From Ovis canadensis (Eukaryota > Chordata > Mammalia > Artiodactyla > Bovidae), in the NCBI RefSeq assembly GCF_042477335.2, contig NC_091249.1, positions 46,236,001 through 46,300,000 on the forward strand: a stretch of 64,000 bases of DNA. The letters are read 5' to 3'. Made by a program: the position numbers and the translations under genes. Positions 26,402 through 36,531 of this stretch are shown piece by piece (position 1 is the first letter of the stretch; the number at the start of each line of letters is the position of its first letter). The notes below the pieces were generated by a model that was not told where the DNA came from, did no database searches, and saw only the letters and a program-made list of their open reading frames with translations.

Positions 26402-26700
26402 TATATACATATATTTATTTTTTTAATATAAGATAATTGCTTTACCATATTTTATTGGTTTCTGACATACACATGAATCAGCCATTTAGGTGTACATATG
26501 TCCCCTCCCTCTTAACCTTCCTCCCATCTCCCACCCCTTCCTACCCGTCTAGTTACAGAGCCCTGGTTTAAGTTCCCTGACTCATACAGCAAATTCCCAT
26601 AGGTTATTTATTTTTCATATGGTACTGTATATGTTTCCATGCTACTCTCTCCATTTTTTCCCTCCATCCAAAATCTCTGTGCTGCCTACAACTCCAAGGG
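26402..26700 (-). mobile_element. Ruminant L1 LINE 3' end, minus
   Basis: Reverse complement of the L1 3' UTR: ttgctttaccatattttattgg, catgaatcagcc, catatgtcccctccctctt, catacagcaaattccca, gtttccatgctactctctcc. About 300 bp, 5'-truncated at the right. Confidence 0.85.
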
Positions 26701-26724
26701 ATATCAGTGGTCACTTAGCTATAA

Positions 26725-26805
26725 GACATGATTTTATATGAGGAAACTGAGGCCCAGAAAGGTTAAGACAATTATTTAAGGCCCCATAGCTAGTCATTTC
26801 CCAGT
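26725..26805 (+). repeat. MIR-like SINE relic
   Basis: Contains the MIR core signature gaggaaactgaggcccagaa followed by aggttaag and a diverged remainder. Confidence 0.7.
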
Positions 26806-27911
26806 GACTCTTCTGATCTACTTGATTCAATTTCCCCTCCCTATCATGTGATTACATCATTCCTGTACCACTGGAAAGGTATCCATTATGTAATGGTTTC
26901 ATTTATTAAATGTTTTCTTATAGACATTTTATCTGCTTCAACTACTGCATCTGTTCTTTTGAATCAGTGATTGTATCTTTCCTTTTTTTAATCCTGGGGA
27001 CACATCACTTTAATTAATAATTAGGAAACATATTCATTCATTCAAAAATATTCACTGAGTACACACTATGAATCAAGCAGATAAAAAGGTCTCTCCCTTT
27101 ATACAGCTTAAATCTCAATGTACATTAATCACTTGATTAATTGTAAGAAAACAAGATATTATATATAGTATGTTGTATGGTGATACATACTCTGGAGGAA
27201 AAATAGCCCATGGATTAACCTTCAAATACAGCAGTTTTCATGCTGCTTGAAACCTCTGGGTTGATTGTGGGACTCCTTTTGGAACCACTGGAGGGAAAGG
27301 CAGTTCAAATAGCCAACCTCCCCAAACTGGCTTCATTCATATCACTTACTTTTATCTCTTTTATATAAAATGTTGTCATATAAATTTTCATTTGAACAAA
27401 GCATGCCATAGATGAAAATGGATTCAATAGATTTTTCTGGTTCTGAAACATTTTAGGTTTTCAAAGGGATAAATGATTATTTCTGGTTATACACCACTGT
27501 AGATTATTTATCACTAAAACTCATTTTTTATATGGTACATTTCTGCTCCATAATTATAGGATGAATATAAGCAGCTAAGTTTATGGTGTTGGAGAAGGAC
27601 AGCTTAATCCTCATTTACTTGACTCTAATAACTGTTGAGTGACCTTCCTAAAGATAATGGAGAACCCTGTGTGCATTTGTCTGTATATAAGAAATAGAAT
27701 CATTAGGTGATTAGGAGAATTACTATATTTCAGTTATGATTTACTTTTGTGAAATCCTGCTTAGTCATGTAGAAGCAGGTTAGTATTCTAAGGCTGAACC
27801 CAACACCCTCTCATTAGTAAATGAGAGCTCATTTCAATCAACTTCTTTGTCACTAATCTGGAGGTCCCGCTGTAAAAGATATGCAAGGCACTCAAAAATT
27901 ACTTGAAAGAG
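26806..27911. other. Non-repetitive AT-rich stretch
   Basis: No gene seen. Around 27030-27110 there is a weak resemblance to an ancient repeat (attcattcattcaaaaatatt, cactgagtacacactatg). Confidence 0.4.
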
Positions 27912-27925
27912 AGCAGATGTATTTG
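27912..27925. repeat. Target-site duplication of CDV3 retrocopy, left
   Basis: agcagatgtatttg, identical to 30449-30462. It lies directly before the T-run that is the retrocopy's poly(A) tail on the minus strand. Confidence 0.96.
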
Positions 27926-29838
27926 TTTTTTTTTTTTTCCATATATTTACTTTTTATTGAATTTGTTAATGACACATAGTTTTTGCACTGCCAAACCATG
28001 CCTGAGAATTCAAAGAAAGAAATGGTACAATGGACAGCCTCATCCACCCATCATACAGCATATTAAAACTTGATTCATGTGCACTTTGATAATTCCACGT
28101 ATCTTTTAAAAAGTTGTAACAAGGGTTGGGATTTTTAAGTCTCCTTGCAGGTCTTTAGATTTCTATGCTATTAAATAACTTTTCCCATATAGTCATCTCA
28201 GTTCCTCAATAACATAACCCCCACAAAATTTTGCTGGAAAAAATGCACTTTTCAGGGGATTTATGTGGTTCAAGGTCCAAGAGATTATTTGTTAAAAGAT
28301 TTTTGGTTCCCAAATGATGTCTTCAGATTAACCAAGAATCCTTTGTTTCTCAATCATCCAACCTCTCCTTGGCTGGCTCAGCTACTCACCCAAGCACAAC
28401 AGAACATAGGCATCCTGCCTGTCACCTCAAGTAACTCCAACATTATTGCCCAGATACACTTTGCAGGTCCCATCAGGTGATTCTGTTAGCTTCCCAGGAG
28501 TGGGATTCCTGCACTGACACTTTTATCAAGACTCAACTCCTAGAGGAAAATGCTCCCACAACAGGATAGTTTTACTCACCCATTTGCTTCACTCTTGCCA
28601 GTAGCAAGTCTGCAACTCCTACATTTGGCAAAGGGATTTTATTATAGAGAAACCCAGACTCTGCATCAAGTGGTCACATGCCACTTTGAAATAGTTCTAC
28701 TGAAGATAAAAAACTAGGAAATTACCAGACTATCTCATTAGACGGAAAGACTTTTCAGTAATCCTGGGTAGCATCCTGGTGTCCCTTTTCAGGACTAAAA
28801 ATTACTGGATAGTTTAAGCTGTAATTATTAAAAACAGAAGTGCTACATCACCTGTCTCTCACCCCTGACTCTCCAAATGATCAACTTAAAGACATATCAG
28901 AAGGTTGATACCAAAGCTAGGCTGGGACAATCACTGCATCTACAGAATACCTAACACCTTAAATGTTTGGGCACAAGTGCATCTGGAATTCTTGTCAAAG
29001 ATCATGCAAGATCTGTGAAACTTGAGCGTATTTCAAGTTGAGGTTCTGCTCTTACTGCTTTGAATTTGTAAGGACAAGACAGTGACTCCCTTGGCCTGAG
29101 CAGAAACTAAACAAAGTCTTTCCACCAGTTTACTATACAATTTAGACCTGATTAGAGGAGGCTTTAGCAGCACCTGAAGTAGAGCCCCCTGCATTTACTG
29201 CCCTTTACATTAAAGGCCATTTGGTTCCACTCTAGGGACTGGCAAATTCATGAGACATTTCACAATTCCAATGCATACTTCAGGTTACTGTGCTAAGCAA
29301 TATGCTCTGTAAAAGACCTATTCCAAGTGATAGCAAAAAAAAAAAAAAAAGCCTTAATATGGAACACAGAAAAAGCATTACCCAAATAAAAAATTACTAA
29401 AAGAAATAAGATTCTTCCCTCCTACCCCTTTCCCCACTTGGTGACCAAAGTTTGGTTGAATTTAATTTGTGGTTACCTCAGAATACAACTCAAAGTTTTA
29501 AATTATAAATCAGAGCCCTACAGATTTTCCAAGCACATCAGTTCTTTTGAGAGCGGCATGTTCCAGGAAGTCTAATCCAGCCACAGCCCACCTCAGAGTA
29601 TTCCTTATAGATGGGGCACAGGACAGGTTAATTAAGGTCACTTAAATCTTCATCTTTTACAGCAGATCAGAACCCAGATGGCTGACTTTCTGCAGGATTT
29701 CTGATAGGAATCCAGTAGAGCTGGTTTCAAGTTTCACATCGACACTTAACAGCTGTAACCTTCTTATCCAGAAGTTGTGATCCACATGAAGTCCACAATG
29801 AGTGCAGCAAATCTGAGGTAGTCAACCCTTACGAAGGC

Positions 29839-30162
29839 TCAGTATTTCCGGCTTTCTACATGCTTGGCAGTGGACTGCAGGGATGGGAACTGCGTATCAC
29901 TATAGATTTCTGGTGGTCCTTGTGGTGCTTTCCTTGTTGTGGTCAACCTGGCTCCAGGAGGCCTATACACGCCACTAGTCATTGTTGGTTCTGGGGTTTC
30001 TGTAACAACTACTGGAGCAGGAGGTGCTTGTACCGGAGCAGTTTTATTCCAAGGTCCTGAAGATTTTTCTACACCACCACCACCACCTCCACCTTCTTCC
30101 CAATTATCACTTGGATCTTCTCTCTTTTCAACTTCATCTTCTTCCTTTTCACTTATTTGCAT
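29839..30162 (-). pseudogene. CDV3: Open CDV3-derived frame in the retrocopy (107 codons)
   Basis: Starts at an internal CDV3 methionine (MQISEKEED...) and ends with TGA at 29839-29841, directly after ...VESRK-Y. Full-length CDV3 continues after ESRK, so this C-terminus fits a short splice form that ends there. The frame is open for 22 more CDV3-like codons upstream (30163-30228), then meets TGA at 30229-30231 with no upstream ATG, so the first usable start is this Met. The product would lack the Lys-rich and Ala/Gly-rich N-terminal part of CDV3. There is no premature stop or frameshift, which suggests either a young copy or constraint; the sequence alone cannot tell which. Confidence 0.6.
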
Positions 30163-30228
30163 TGCTTGAACTCTTAAGCCGCTGTAATCAACCTCTTTTT
30201 GCTCAAATTCTTTCCACTCATCTTCCTC

Positions 30229-30448
30229 TCAGAGTAGACGTCACCCGATAGATGCACTTCCGACCCGGGCCGATTCCCCGGGAGGGTGCCGCCGCCTGCC
30301 TGCGTGTTGGCCCGAGCTAGGCAACGAGGGTCGGGAGCTGGGCCGCTGTGGTCCGGCGGGGAACGCTAGGCGGCCCGCGGTGGGAAGCCAGCGTCACGTG
30401 GCAGCCTCCGCGCCCGTCAGCCCGCCGGCCGGCCCCGGCCGCTTCCCC
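30229..30448 (-). promoter_or_regulatory. GC/CpG-rich 5' end of CDV3 retrocopy
   Basis: About 220 bp with dense CpG in an AT-rich window. It carries a CACGTG E-box (30395-30400) and a TGACGTC CRE-like site (minus, about 30237-30243). It joins the CDV3 reading frame near 30229 without any CDV3 exon-1 coding sequence. The best reading is the parent gene's CpG-island 5' UTR, spliced as a non-coding first exon. Promoter activity here is inference only. Confidence 0.5.
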
Positions 30449-30462
30449 AGCAGATGTATTTG
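30449..30462. repeat. Target-site duplication of CDV3 retrocopy, right
   Basis: agcagatgtatttg, exact copy of 27912-27925, directly abutting the GC-rich 5' end of the retrocopy. Confidence 0.96.
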
Positions 30463-31624
30463 AAGACGGGAAGCTATCAGGCTTGAACAGCAACCAGTGA
30501 CATAAGAGAAGATCCTTTTTAAGCTAGGATTAATTGAATCAGAGCTGAGAACAGCTCCCATGATTGATGAAAATGATGTCAATGATGGTGTTACAAAGGT
30601 CATTAAGTGCCCAAAGGGTTCTAGGAGTCACATGATACATGTTGCATTGAAAGACAGTACCATTACTATCTGAAATTTTTACCTTCCAAAACTAGATAAG
30701 AAAGATAACAAAATACACATATATAGGTTCATAAAAAAAGATACTCAAATATCTTCTTAGTTTGCAAAGATTAAATGGCTAGAAGTAGGATAATGAAAAA
30801 GAGGACAGGTAAATGAAAAATGTTGGATGTATACCTGGTAAACACATTTGGGAAATGGAAAGGGATAGTAATGCAAGTAGAGATAACAAAAACCTAAAGC
30901 CAATCTACGTATACAACAGTATTGTATATCTTAAATAATCAGTTCAGCCCATGCATCACTGTCTTTCATTTGAATAAAGTAAACTTTCATAAGGGTTTTG
31001 AGTGAGTATTAGGAGAAACATCAGCATTTTTGCTCATTTCATCAGTTTTTTGGAGGAGGTAAATTGCTATTATTTTTCAAAAAATGTTAACATAATCTAT
31101 AGTTTGATTCTTAAGTTTTAAAAGAAACTTTGTATATGAAATGAGCACAGATACAAAGAAGAGGTTTTTATTTGGAATATATTTTTTACATAGTATGAAG
31201 TATTAATTTGAAGTACAGAAGTAATAAGTATCTAAAATTCAATCTGAAAAACATTTCCCTTGTTTCTGACTTTAAAAAACTGTAATTCCTAATCATATTC
31301 TATTTCTGTCGGTCCTAAGAGCACTGAACTGAATCAGGGAATATGTCTGAACAATTTCAAAAGTTTAACAACTGAGGGTTCAGGAGACAGGAAGATGGGG
31401 GAACAGGACATGATAAAGGAATGAAATTTAGCAACCTTGTTATGGGGTTTGTACTCCAAAGGGATATAGACAGAAGCAGGATAGGTGATTTAAAATTCAA
31501 GAAATACTCAGAAAGGTATTGCTAAAAAGGCATTTGAGAGCTGTAACTCTGTTGATTTCCAAATTATTTGATCAATTCTGTGTCTGTGCAATGACTGAAC
31601 TTTCTTGAGAGCAGTTAATGTTCC
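30463..31624. other. Non-repetitive AT-rich stretch
   Basis: No gene or repeat recognised. Confidence 0.45.
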
Positions 31625-31807
31625 TCAGGTGAGGGCCCCAGACCAGCAATATTAGCATCACCTGGGGACTTGTTAGAAATGCAAATTCTTAGGCCCAGTT
31701 CTAGAACCAATGAATCTACAACTCTGAAAGATTGAGGCCCAGCAATCTTTGTTTTCACAAACCCTCAAATTGATGCTGATGCATACTTAAATACATACTT
31801 AAATTTG
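31625..31807 (+). mobile_element. MER5A-like hAT DNA transposon relic, left part
   Basis: Matches the non-autonomous MER5A pattern: gaccagcaatattagcatc, acctggggacttgttagaaatg, caaattcttaggccc, gaggcccagcaatctttg. The terminal tttgagaactgctct lies beyond an inserted SINE, at 32031-32045. Confidence 0.8.
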
Positions 31808-32021
31808 GTGGGCTTCCCTGGTGGCTCAAAAGGTAAAGCGTCTGCCTGCAATGCTGGAGAGCTGAGTTCTATCCCTGTGTTGGGAAGATCCCCTGGAGAA
31901 GGAAATGGCAACCCACTCCAGTACTCTTGCCTGGAAAATTCCATGGATGGAGAAGCCTGGTAGACTACAGTCCATGGGGTCGCAGAGACAGACAGAACTG
32001 AGTGACTTCACTAACTAATGA
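31808..32021 (+). mobile_element. Bov-tA SINE inserted in MER5A-like relic
   Basis: Full-length Bov-tA beginning gtgggcttccctggtggctc, with the tail in ttcactaactaatga. Exact 13-bp duplication atacttaaatttg at 31795-31807 and 32022-32034, made of transposon sequence. Confidence 0.95.
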
Positions 32022-32045
32022 ATACTTAAATTTGAGAACTGCTCT
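32022..32045 (+). mobile_element. MER5A-like relic, right terminus
   Basis: aaatttgagaactgctct continues the element interrupted by the SINE and resembles the conserved MER5 terminal inverted repeat end. Confidence 0.7.
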
Positions 32046-32072
32046 ATAACAGACTGTGGATTCAAACTAATT

Positions 32073-32290
32073 TTTGTTCTTGTTTAGTCCCTAAGTCCTA
32101 TCTGACTCTTTTGAACCCCATGGACTGCAGCCAGGCTCATCTGTCCATAGGATTTGCCAGGCAAGAATACAGGAGTGAGTTTTTGTTTCCTTCTCCAGGG
32201 GATCTTCCAAACCCGGGAAACAAACAGGAGTCTCCTGTATTGCAGATTGATTTTTTTTTTTTTTTAACTGCTGAGCCGCCAGGGAAGACA
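32073..32290 (-). mobile_element. Bov-tA SINE, minus, with T-run
   Basis: Reverse Bov-tA of the gttcttgtttagtccctaag type. Near the tRNA-like head, at about 32251-32266, a pure T-run replaces the expected ttctttaccac segment. Flanks (ctaattt, ctaaattta) are only weakly similar, so no clear duplication. Confidence 0.88.
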
Positions 32291-33326
32291 GCAGCTAAAT
32301 TTAGGCACACACAAAAAAATCTCATAAAGAAACAACTTCCTCAGAAATCTCTAAATTGATTCACATCAATCTGAAAAAATACCTCAGACCAATTCTGAAT
32401 CCCCATGTCTTATGATTCAATCAACTACATATTCACCTTGCTATTCAGGTTTCCTGGAAAATTGATTTACTCACTCTTCTTGTTCTATTTTCTATAATAT
32501 AATCAAGACCTTAAAGGTAGGCCTGCTAATTTTAAGCTCTTTAATACACACATCTCCAAGTTTGATGGGGGAGGGAGTGGTTAAGGAGATACAAAAATTT
32601 AGTAAGACACAGACACACAGCAATATATTTGGGGGGAATGTGACACAACCTGTTCGAGTTTTGCAATATTAGAATTGTATTGCAGAACCTTGTTTTTCAA
32701 TTTCTGTCAATTACCGGTTCTGTACAATGAAACCCAATGCTGTGTCAGTGAAATATAATGTTCAAGTCAAGCAATAATTTATTGGAATTCTTTCTCCATT
32801 TATTTTATGAGACATTTCATTTTTTTGTGAGGGGATTTGTTAACATAATAACTCCTTTCCCATCTCTTGGGTGATGCGATGTGATGGGAAATAATGGCAA
32901 GGTGGAAATTTTAGCTTTTTTTTTTTTAAAGATTTTAATGATGTGTATGTAATTTTATGAAGGAAGATCAGAACTTAGTAGTGTATTCTTGCTTTTGCCA
33001 ACTCTTCTGTAGTCTGAGTCAGGGAGATTGGGTTAAAACTATTTCAGTACTTTGAGTCAAGTGAACCTATCTGAAGTTATATTCCCTTTTGTCCTGTACA
33101 ATCTAGGGCGAGTCATAGATATGATGGCAGGACTACCACCACACTGACAACACAGGTGACAGAGAGAGAATTGAGAACAGAGAGTATCAGGATGCACAGT
33201 CAAAAGTTTAGTGCAGGTGCAGAATCTGAGCTAGTTTTAGCATACATTTATAACGCATAAAACAAATATATTAATAGATAACTGTGCTATAGTTTCATTG
33301 AGTTTTGGAATTAAATATTAAGTATC
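32291..33326. other. Non-repetitive AT-rich stretch
   Basis: No gene or repeat recognised. Confidence 0.45.
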
Positions 33327-33339
33327 TAATGAGTTAAAT

Positions 33340-33552
33340 CTTGACTTCCCTGGTGGCTCAGACGGTAAAGCCTCTGTCTACAATGCAGGAGACCCGGCTT
33401 CGATCCCTGGGTCGGGAAGATCCCCTGGAGAAGGAAATGGCAATCCACTCCAGTACTATTGCCTGGAAAATCCCATGGACAGAGGAGCCTGGTAGGCTAT
33501 AGTCCATGGGATTGCAAAGAGTCGGGCACGACTGAGCGACTTCACTTTCACT
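33340..33552 (+). mobile_element. Bov-tA SINE with TSD
   Basis: Full-length Bov-tA. Its tRNA-derived head keeps B-box-like cttcgatccctgg and the tail is ttcactttcac. Exact 13-bp duplication taatgagttaaat at 33327-33339 and 33553-33565. Confidence 0.95.
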
Positions 33553-33889
33553 TAATGAGTTAAATATAAGTAGTTAAATAAATCTCATCCTAATAGTGAA
33601 GGCTCTGGAGGGATGGTGAGTAGTGTACTCTGAAATTATTGTTTTGGCAAAAAAAGCCACTAATATACAGAAAAACAAATACCATGCTGAAATTAACTTG
33701 GAAGAATCTTGAAAAAGTTCAGAAATTCAAAGTTTGAATACTGAATTTTAGACATTGAAAGTCCTCATTTCAGATTATGCTAAGCAATGAAATCTCACAG
33801 AAGGAAAAATAGAAATGGCCATCTTAAAAGTTCCTTTGAGTATAGGAAAGCCTCTTTTCCCACAAAGTTTTGTTTCTTCTTGATTTAAG

Positions 33890-34159
33890 AGAGAAGGCAA
33901 TGGCAACCCACTCTGTACTCTTGCCTGGAAAATCCCATGGACAGAGGAGCCTGGTAGGCTGCAGTCCCTGGGTTCGCGAAGAGTGGGACACAACTGAGCT
34001 ACTTCACTTTCACTTTTCACTTTCATGCATTGGACAAGGAAATGGCAACCCACTCCAGTGTTCTTGCCTGGAGAATCCCAGAGACGGTGGAGCCTGGTGG
34101 GCTGCCGTCTATGGGGTCGCACAGAGTCGGACACGACTAAAGTGACTTAGCAGCAGCAG
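33890..34159 (+). mobile_element. BOV-A2 SINE, full dimer
   Basis: Both monomers with the ttcacttt linker (about 34002-34026) and a short CAG tail at ~34150-34158. A 2-base deletion is seen in the first monomer (ccactctgtactc). No exact duplication. Confidence 0.93.
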
Positions 34160-34264
34160 GAGATTAATTAGCAATCTAGCACACACAGAAGCTTTGTTCT
34201 TCCATTAATTACATTTTCCTGATCTTGCAACTATACAGTCATAGTAGTAGCCTTGCCACATTAG

Positions 34265-34435
34265 ATGCTGCTACAGCTGCTGCTGCTAAGTCGCTTCAGC
34301 CGTGTCCAACTCTGTGCGACCCCAGGGACGGCAGCCCACCAGGCTCCCCGTCCCTGGGATTCTCCAGGCAAGAACACTGGAGTGGGTTGCCATTTCCTCC
34401 TCCAGTGCATGAAAGTGAAAAGTGAAAGTGAAGTA
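34265..34435 (-). mobile_element. BOV-A2 SINE, minus, 3' monomer plus linker
   Basis: Reverse BOV-A2 second unit with its CTG-rich (CAG reversed) tail at the left and the aaagtgaaaagtgaaag linker at the right. It lies ~105 bp from the plus-oriented BOV-A2 and can pair with it. Confidence 0.92.
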
Positions 34436-35400
34436 GCATGAAAGTGAGACCTCTTCATTTTCTTGTCTTTGGGGCTCTGCATCATTGAAAATCATTTAGG
34501 CTAGTGTTTTAGATGAATCTCTACCAATATTCATTAAACATTTAAATAATATTTGAATGTCACAAGGATATGTGAAAATCAAATTCTATTATTTATTTTT
34601 TTCCAAATTGTATTTTTTAAAAGGACTGTGTAGATTTTGTTTTATAGAAGAAAATCTTGTGTGTGTATATACATATATATATATGACTGCTAAATATTTA
34701 TTTCAAGTAATAGATAGCTTCTAAAGAATAACCATACCCTCAGCTCTATGAAAAATAAAATAATTAAGTTATTATGTGACCAAAAAGTGAAAGACAGCAT
34801 AGAACATCCAATTTACAGAGCATTTTAGTTTATGAGTTTGGGTTCTAATTATATCTTCTCAGTTGCATCTCAGTTCAATTAATACATAATGATTCAATCA
34901 ATATATAATCACTATTTAACCAATAACCACTAAGTACATAAATAGGCTTATCTTAAATGATAAAATTACAATAATATGTGCCTTAGAAGCTTGTAACTCA
35001 AATAAAAATGTCATATGCATTGATAAATTAGCATTATAACTAAGGAAGGAAAATTGCTTTTTAAAGAATTTTACTTGAGTACTAAATATATTTTAATCCA
35101 TAATGGTTGGCCCCTATGAGTTATTCACTAACTTAAGCCAGAGTTCATAACAAATATTGAGTAAGAGTGAATTAAACCATGATAATAGTTATATGAAAGG
35201 AAATTAAATATTTATAGAGTCCCTAGATTTTGCAGACACTGGACTATGAGCATTCCCATAGATATTACTTAAATCCCTAAACACTGCTTTTTTTAGATAA
35301 CTGCTGAGCCCACTCAATTGGATAAAGGGCTCCTCTGACAGGGAAAGTTCTCCATAACCCTGACTTAAATTACTTTACAAGCTTTTTACCCCGAGCTGCT
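34436..35400. other. Non-repetitive AT-rich stretch
   Basis: A short GT/TA simple repeat lies at about 34658-34685. No gene or other repeat recognised. Confidence 0.45.
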
Positions 35401-35409
35401 GCATTCAGT

Positions 35410-35685
35410 TGGAGAAGGCAATGGCACCCCACTCCAGTACTCTTGCCTGGAAAACCCCATGAACAGAGGAGCCTGGTAGGCTGCAGTCCATGGGGCCGCA
35501 AAGAGTGGGACACGACTGAGCGACTTCATTTTCGCTTTTCACTTTCATGCATTGGACAAGGAAATGGCAACCTCTCCAGTGTTCTTGCCTGGAGAATCCC
35601 AGGGACGGGGGAGCCTGGTGGGCTGCCGTCTATGGGGTAGCACAGAGTTGGACAAGACTGAAGCGACTTAGCAGCAGCAGCAGCA
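35410..35685 (+). mobile_element. BOV-A2 SINE, full dimer, with TSD
   Basis: Complete BOV-A2 from tggagaaggcaatgg to the (CAG)n tail at ~35671-35687. Nine-base duplication gcattcagt at 35401-35409 and 35686-35694. Confidence 0.94.
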
Positions 35686-35798
35686 GCATTCAGTAGAATT
35701 GTCTCACAACACATTTACGCTATCTTCACGACTGAGCATACACAATTTTCCCTGCTTGAATCATGAATCTCCCTTTTCCTCTGCACTACTAAAAGTAC

Positions 35799-36180
35799 TG
35801 TTAAAACCTCACCAGAGCCATGACAGGCTCAGAGAGGTGCACTAGGCCAAAAATAATCCCTGAGTCATGCTTCGGGGCTTCCCTGATGGTAACTCTGGCC
35901 AATCAGAGAGATGGTAACTCTGGCCCATCAGAGAGATGACTGGCCAATCAGTAAGTACCAGGAAACCCCTGCAGTCAATCAACCCTCGCCAACTCCCTGT
36001 CTTTGTTCTAAACTTATAAATACTGCTATAAATCTGGGCTCCGGGCTCTCATCAAGACTCCACTGCGCTGGATGAGACGGGAACCCTGGCTCCAGTTGGC
36101 AATAAAACCCCTTTATGCTTTTGCATTGCTGTGGACGTCTTATTCTCTCAGTTTTGGGGACTCGGACTCTAGGCATAACA
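35799..36180 (+). mobile_element. Solo LTR of an endogenous retrovirus
   Basis: 382-bp LTR with ends TGTTA...TAACA and an exact 5-bp target duplication agtac (35794-35798 and 36181-36185). Inside: a 25-bp tandem repeat containing ggccaatcag-type CCAAT sites (35885-35950), a TATA box (ttataaata, about 36014-36022), and a polyadenylation signal aataaa at 36101-36106, in the order expected for U3-R-U5. No gag, pol or env sequence adjoins it, so it is a recombination remnant. Family not assigned. Confidence 0.88.
35885..35950 (+). promoter_or_regulatory. 25-bp tandem enhancer-like repeat in LTR U3
   Basis: Units start at 35885 and 35910; a shortened third starts at ~35935. Each carries a CCAAT-type core (ggccaatcag; the middle unit reads ggcccatcag). 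Tandem CCAAT-bearing direct repeats are typical of retroviral U3 enhancers. Confidence 0.65.
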
Positions 36181-36364
36181 AGTACCTTCTAGCCTCTCAA
36201 AGACCACTGCAGGCAACCTTTATCCAATTATTTTCTACAAATTCACAATGTCAATACTTCTGCACAATATATGGAGGTGATTTTTTTCAACACTTAGATT
36301 TAATTATCTATTACCCAATGGAAAAGATGGAACAAAATAATTTTTTATTCTGTACTCAATATCA

Positions 36365-36531
36365 GTTTTTAAAAAGTCATAGAATTTACTTTCTTAGAGT
36401 AATTTATAGGTTTACAGAAAAATAAGCAGATGGTACATAGAGTTCTCATATACCACCTCTTCACCTTTCAGTTTTTCCTATTGTTAATATCTTGCATTAG
36501 TGAAGTACAATTGTTGCAAATGATGAAGCAA
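36365..36531 (-). mobile_element. L1 LINE (L1M-type) 3' UTR, minus, left of AT array
   Basis: Reverse complement of an old L1 3' end: atttataggtttacagaaaaat, gttctcatataccacc, ttgttaatatcttgc. The match resumes at ~36967 beyond an AT-only array. Confidence 0.75.

Larger units (their letters stand above)
27926..30448 (-). pseudogene. CDV3: CDV3 processed retrocopy
   Basis: Intronless copy of a CDV3 (carnitine-deficiency-associated, ventricle 3) mRNA, read on the minus strand. Identity rests on the reading frame at 29839-30228: the DYSGLRVQAMQIS stretch, a poly-Gly run, the KSSGPWNKTAPVQAPPAPV block, the PPGARLTTTRK block and the FPSLQS/HVESRK end are those of CDV3. Retrotransposition hallmarks are complete: a 13-base poly(A) (27926-27938, T on plus), AATAAA 14 nt before it (27953-27958, minus), and a perfect 14-bp duplication agcagatgtatttg. 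Downstream of the stop is ~1.9 kb of 3' UTR. The 5' ~220 bp (30229-30448) are very GC-rich and do not encode the usual CDV3 N-terminus. CDV3 is a conserved cytoplasmic protein of poorly known function. Expression of this copy cannot be judged from sequence. Confidence 0.93.

Noticed and set aside
29860..30251. Plus-strand open frames over the CDV3 copy, including a His/Pro-rich one
   Set aside because: They are antisense shadows of the CDV3 poly-Gly and Pro-rich coding sequence.
30241..30448. Stand-alone CpG-island promoter of an unknown gene
   Set aside because: It ends exactly at the 14-bp duplication and belongs to the CDV3 retrocopy; no local gene lies next to it.
33340..33420. tRNA gene, because of A/B-box-like sequence
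   Set aside because: It is the tRNA-derived head of a Bov-tA SINE, present many times here, without a complete cloverleaf and anticodon arm.
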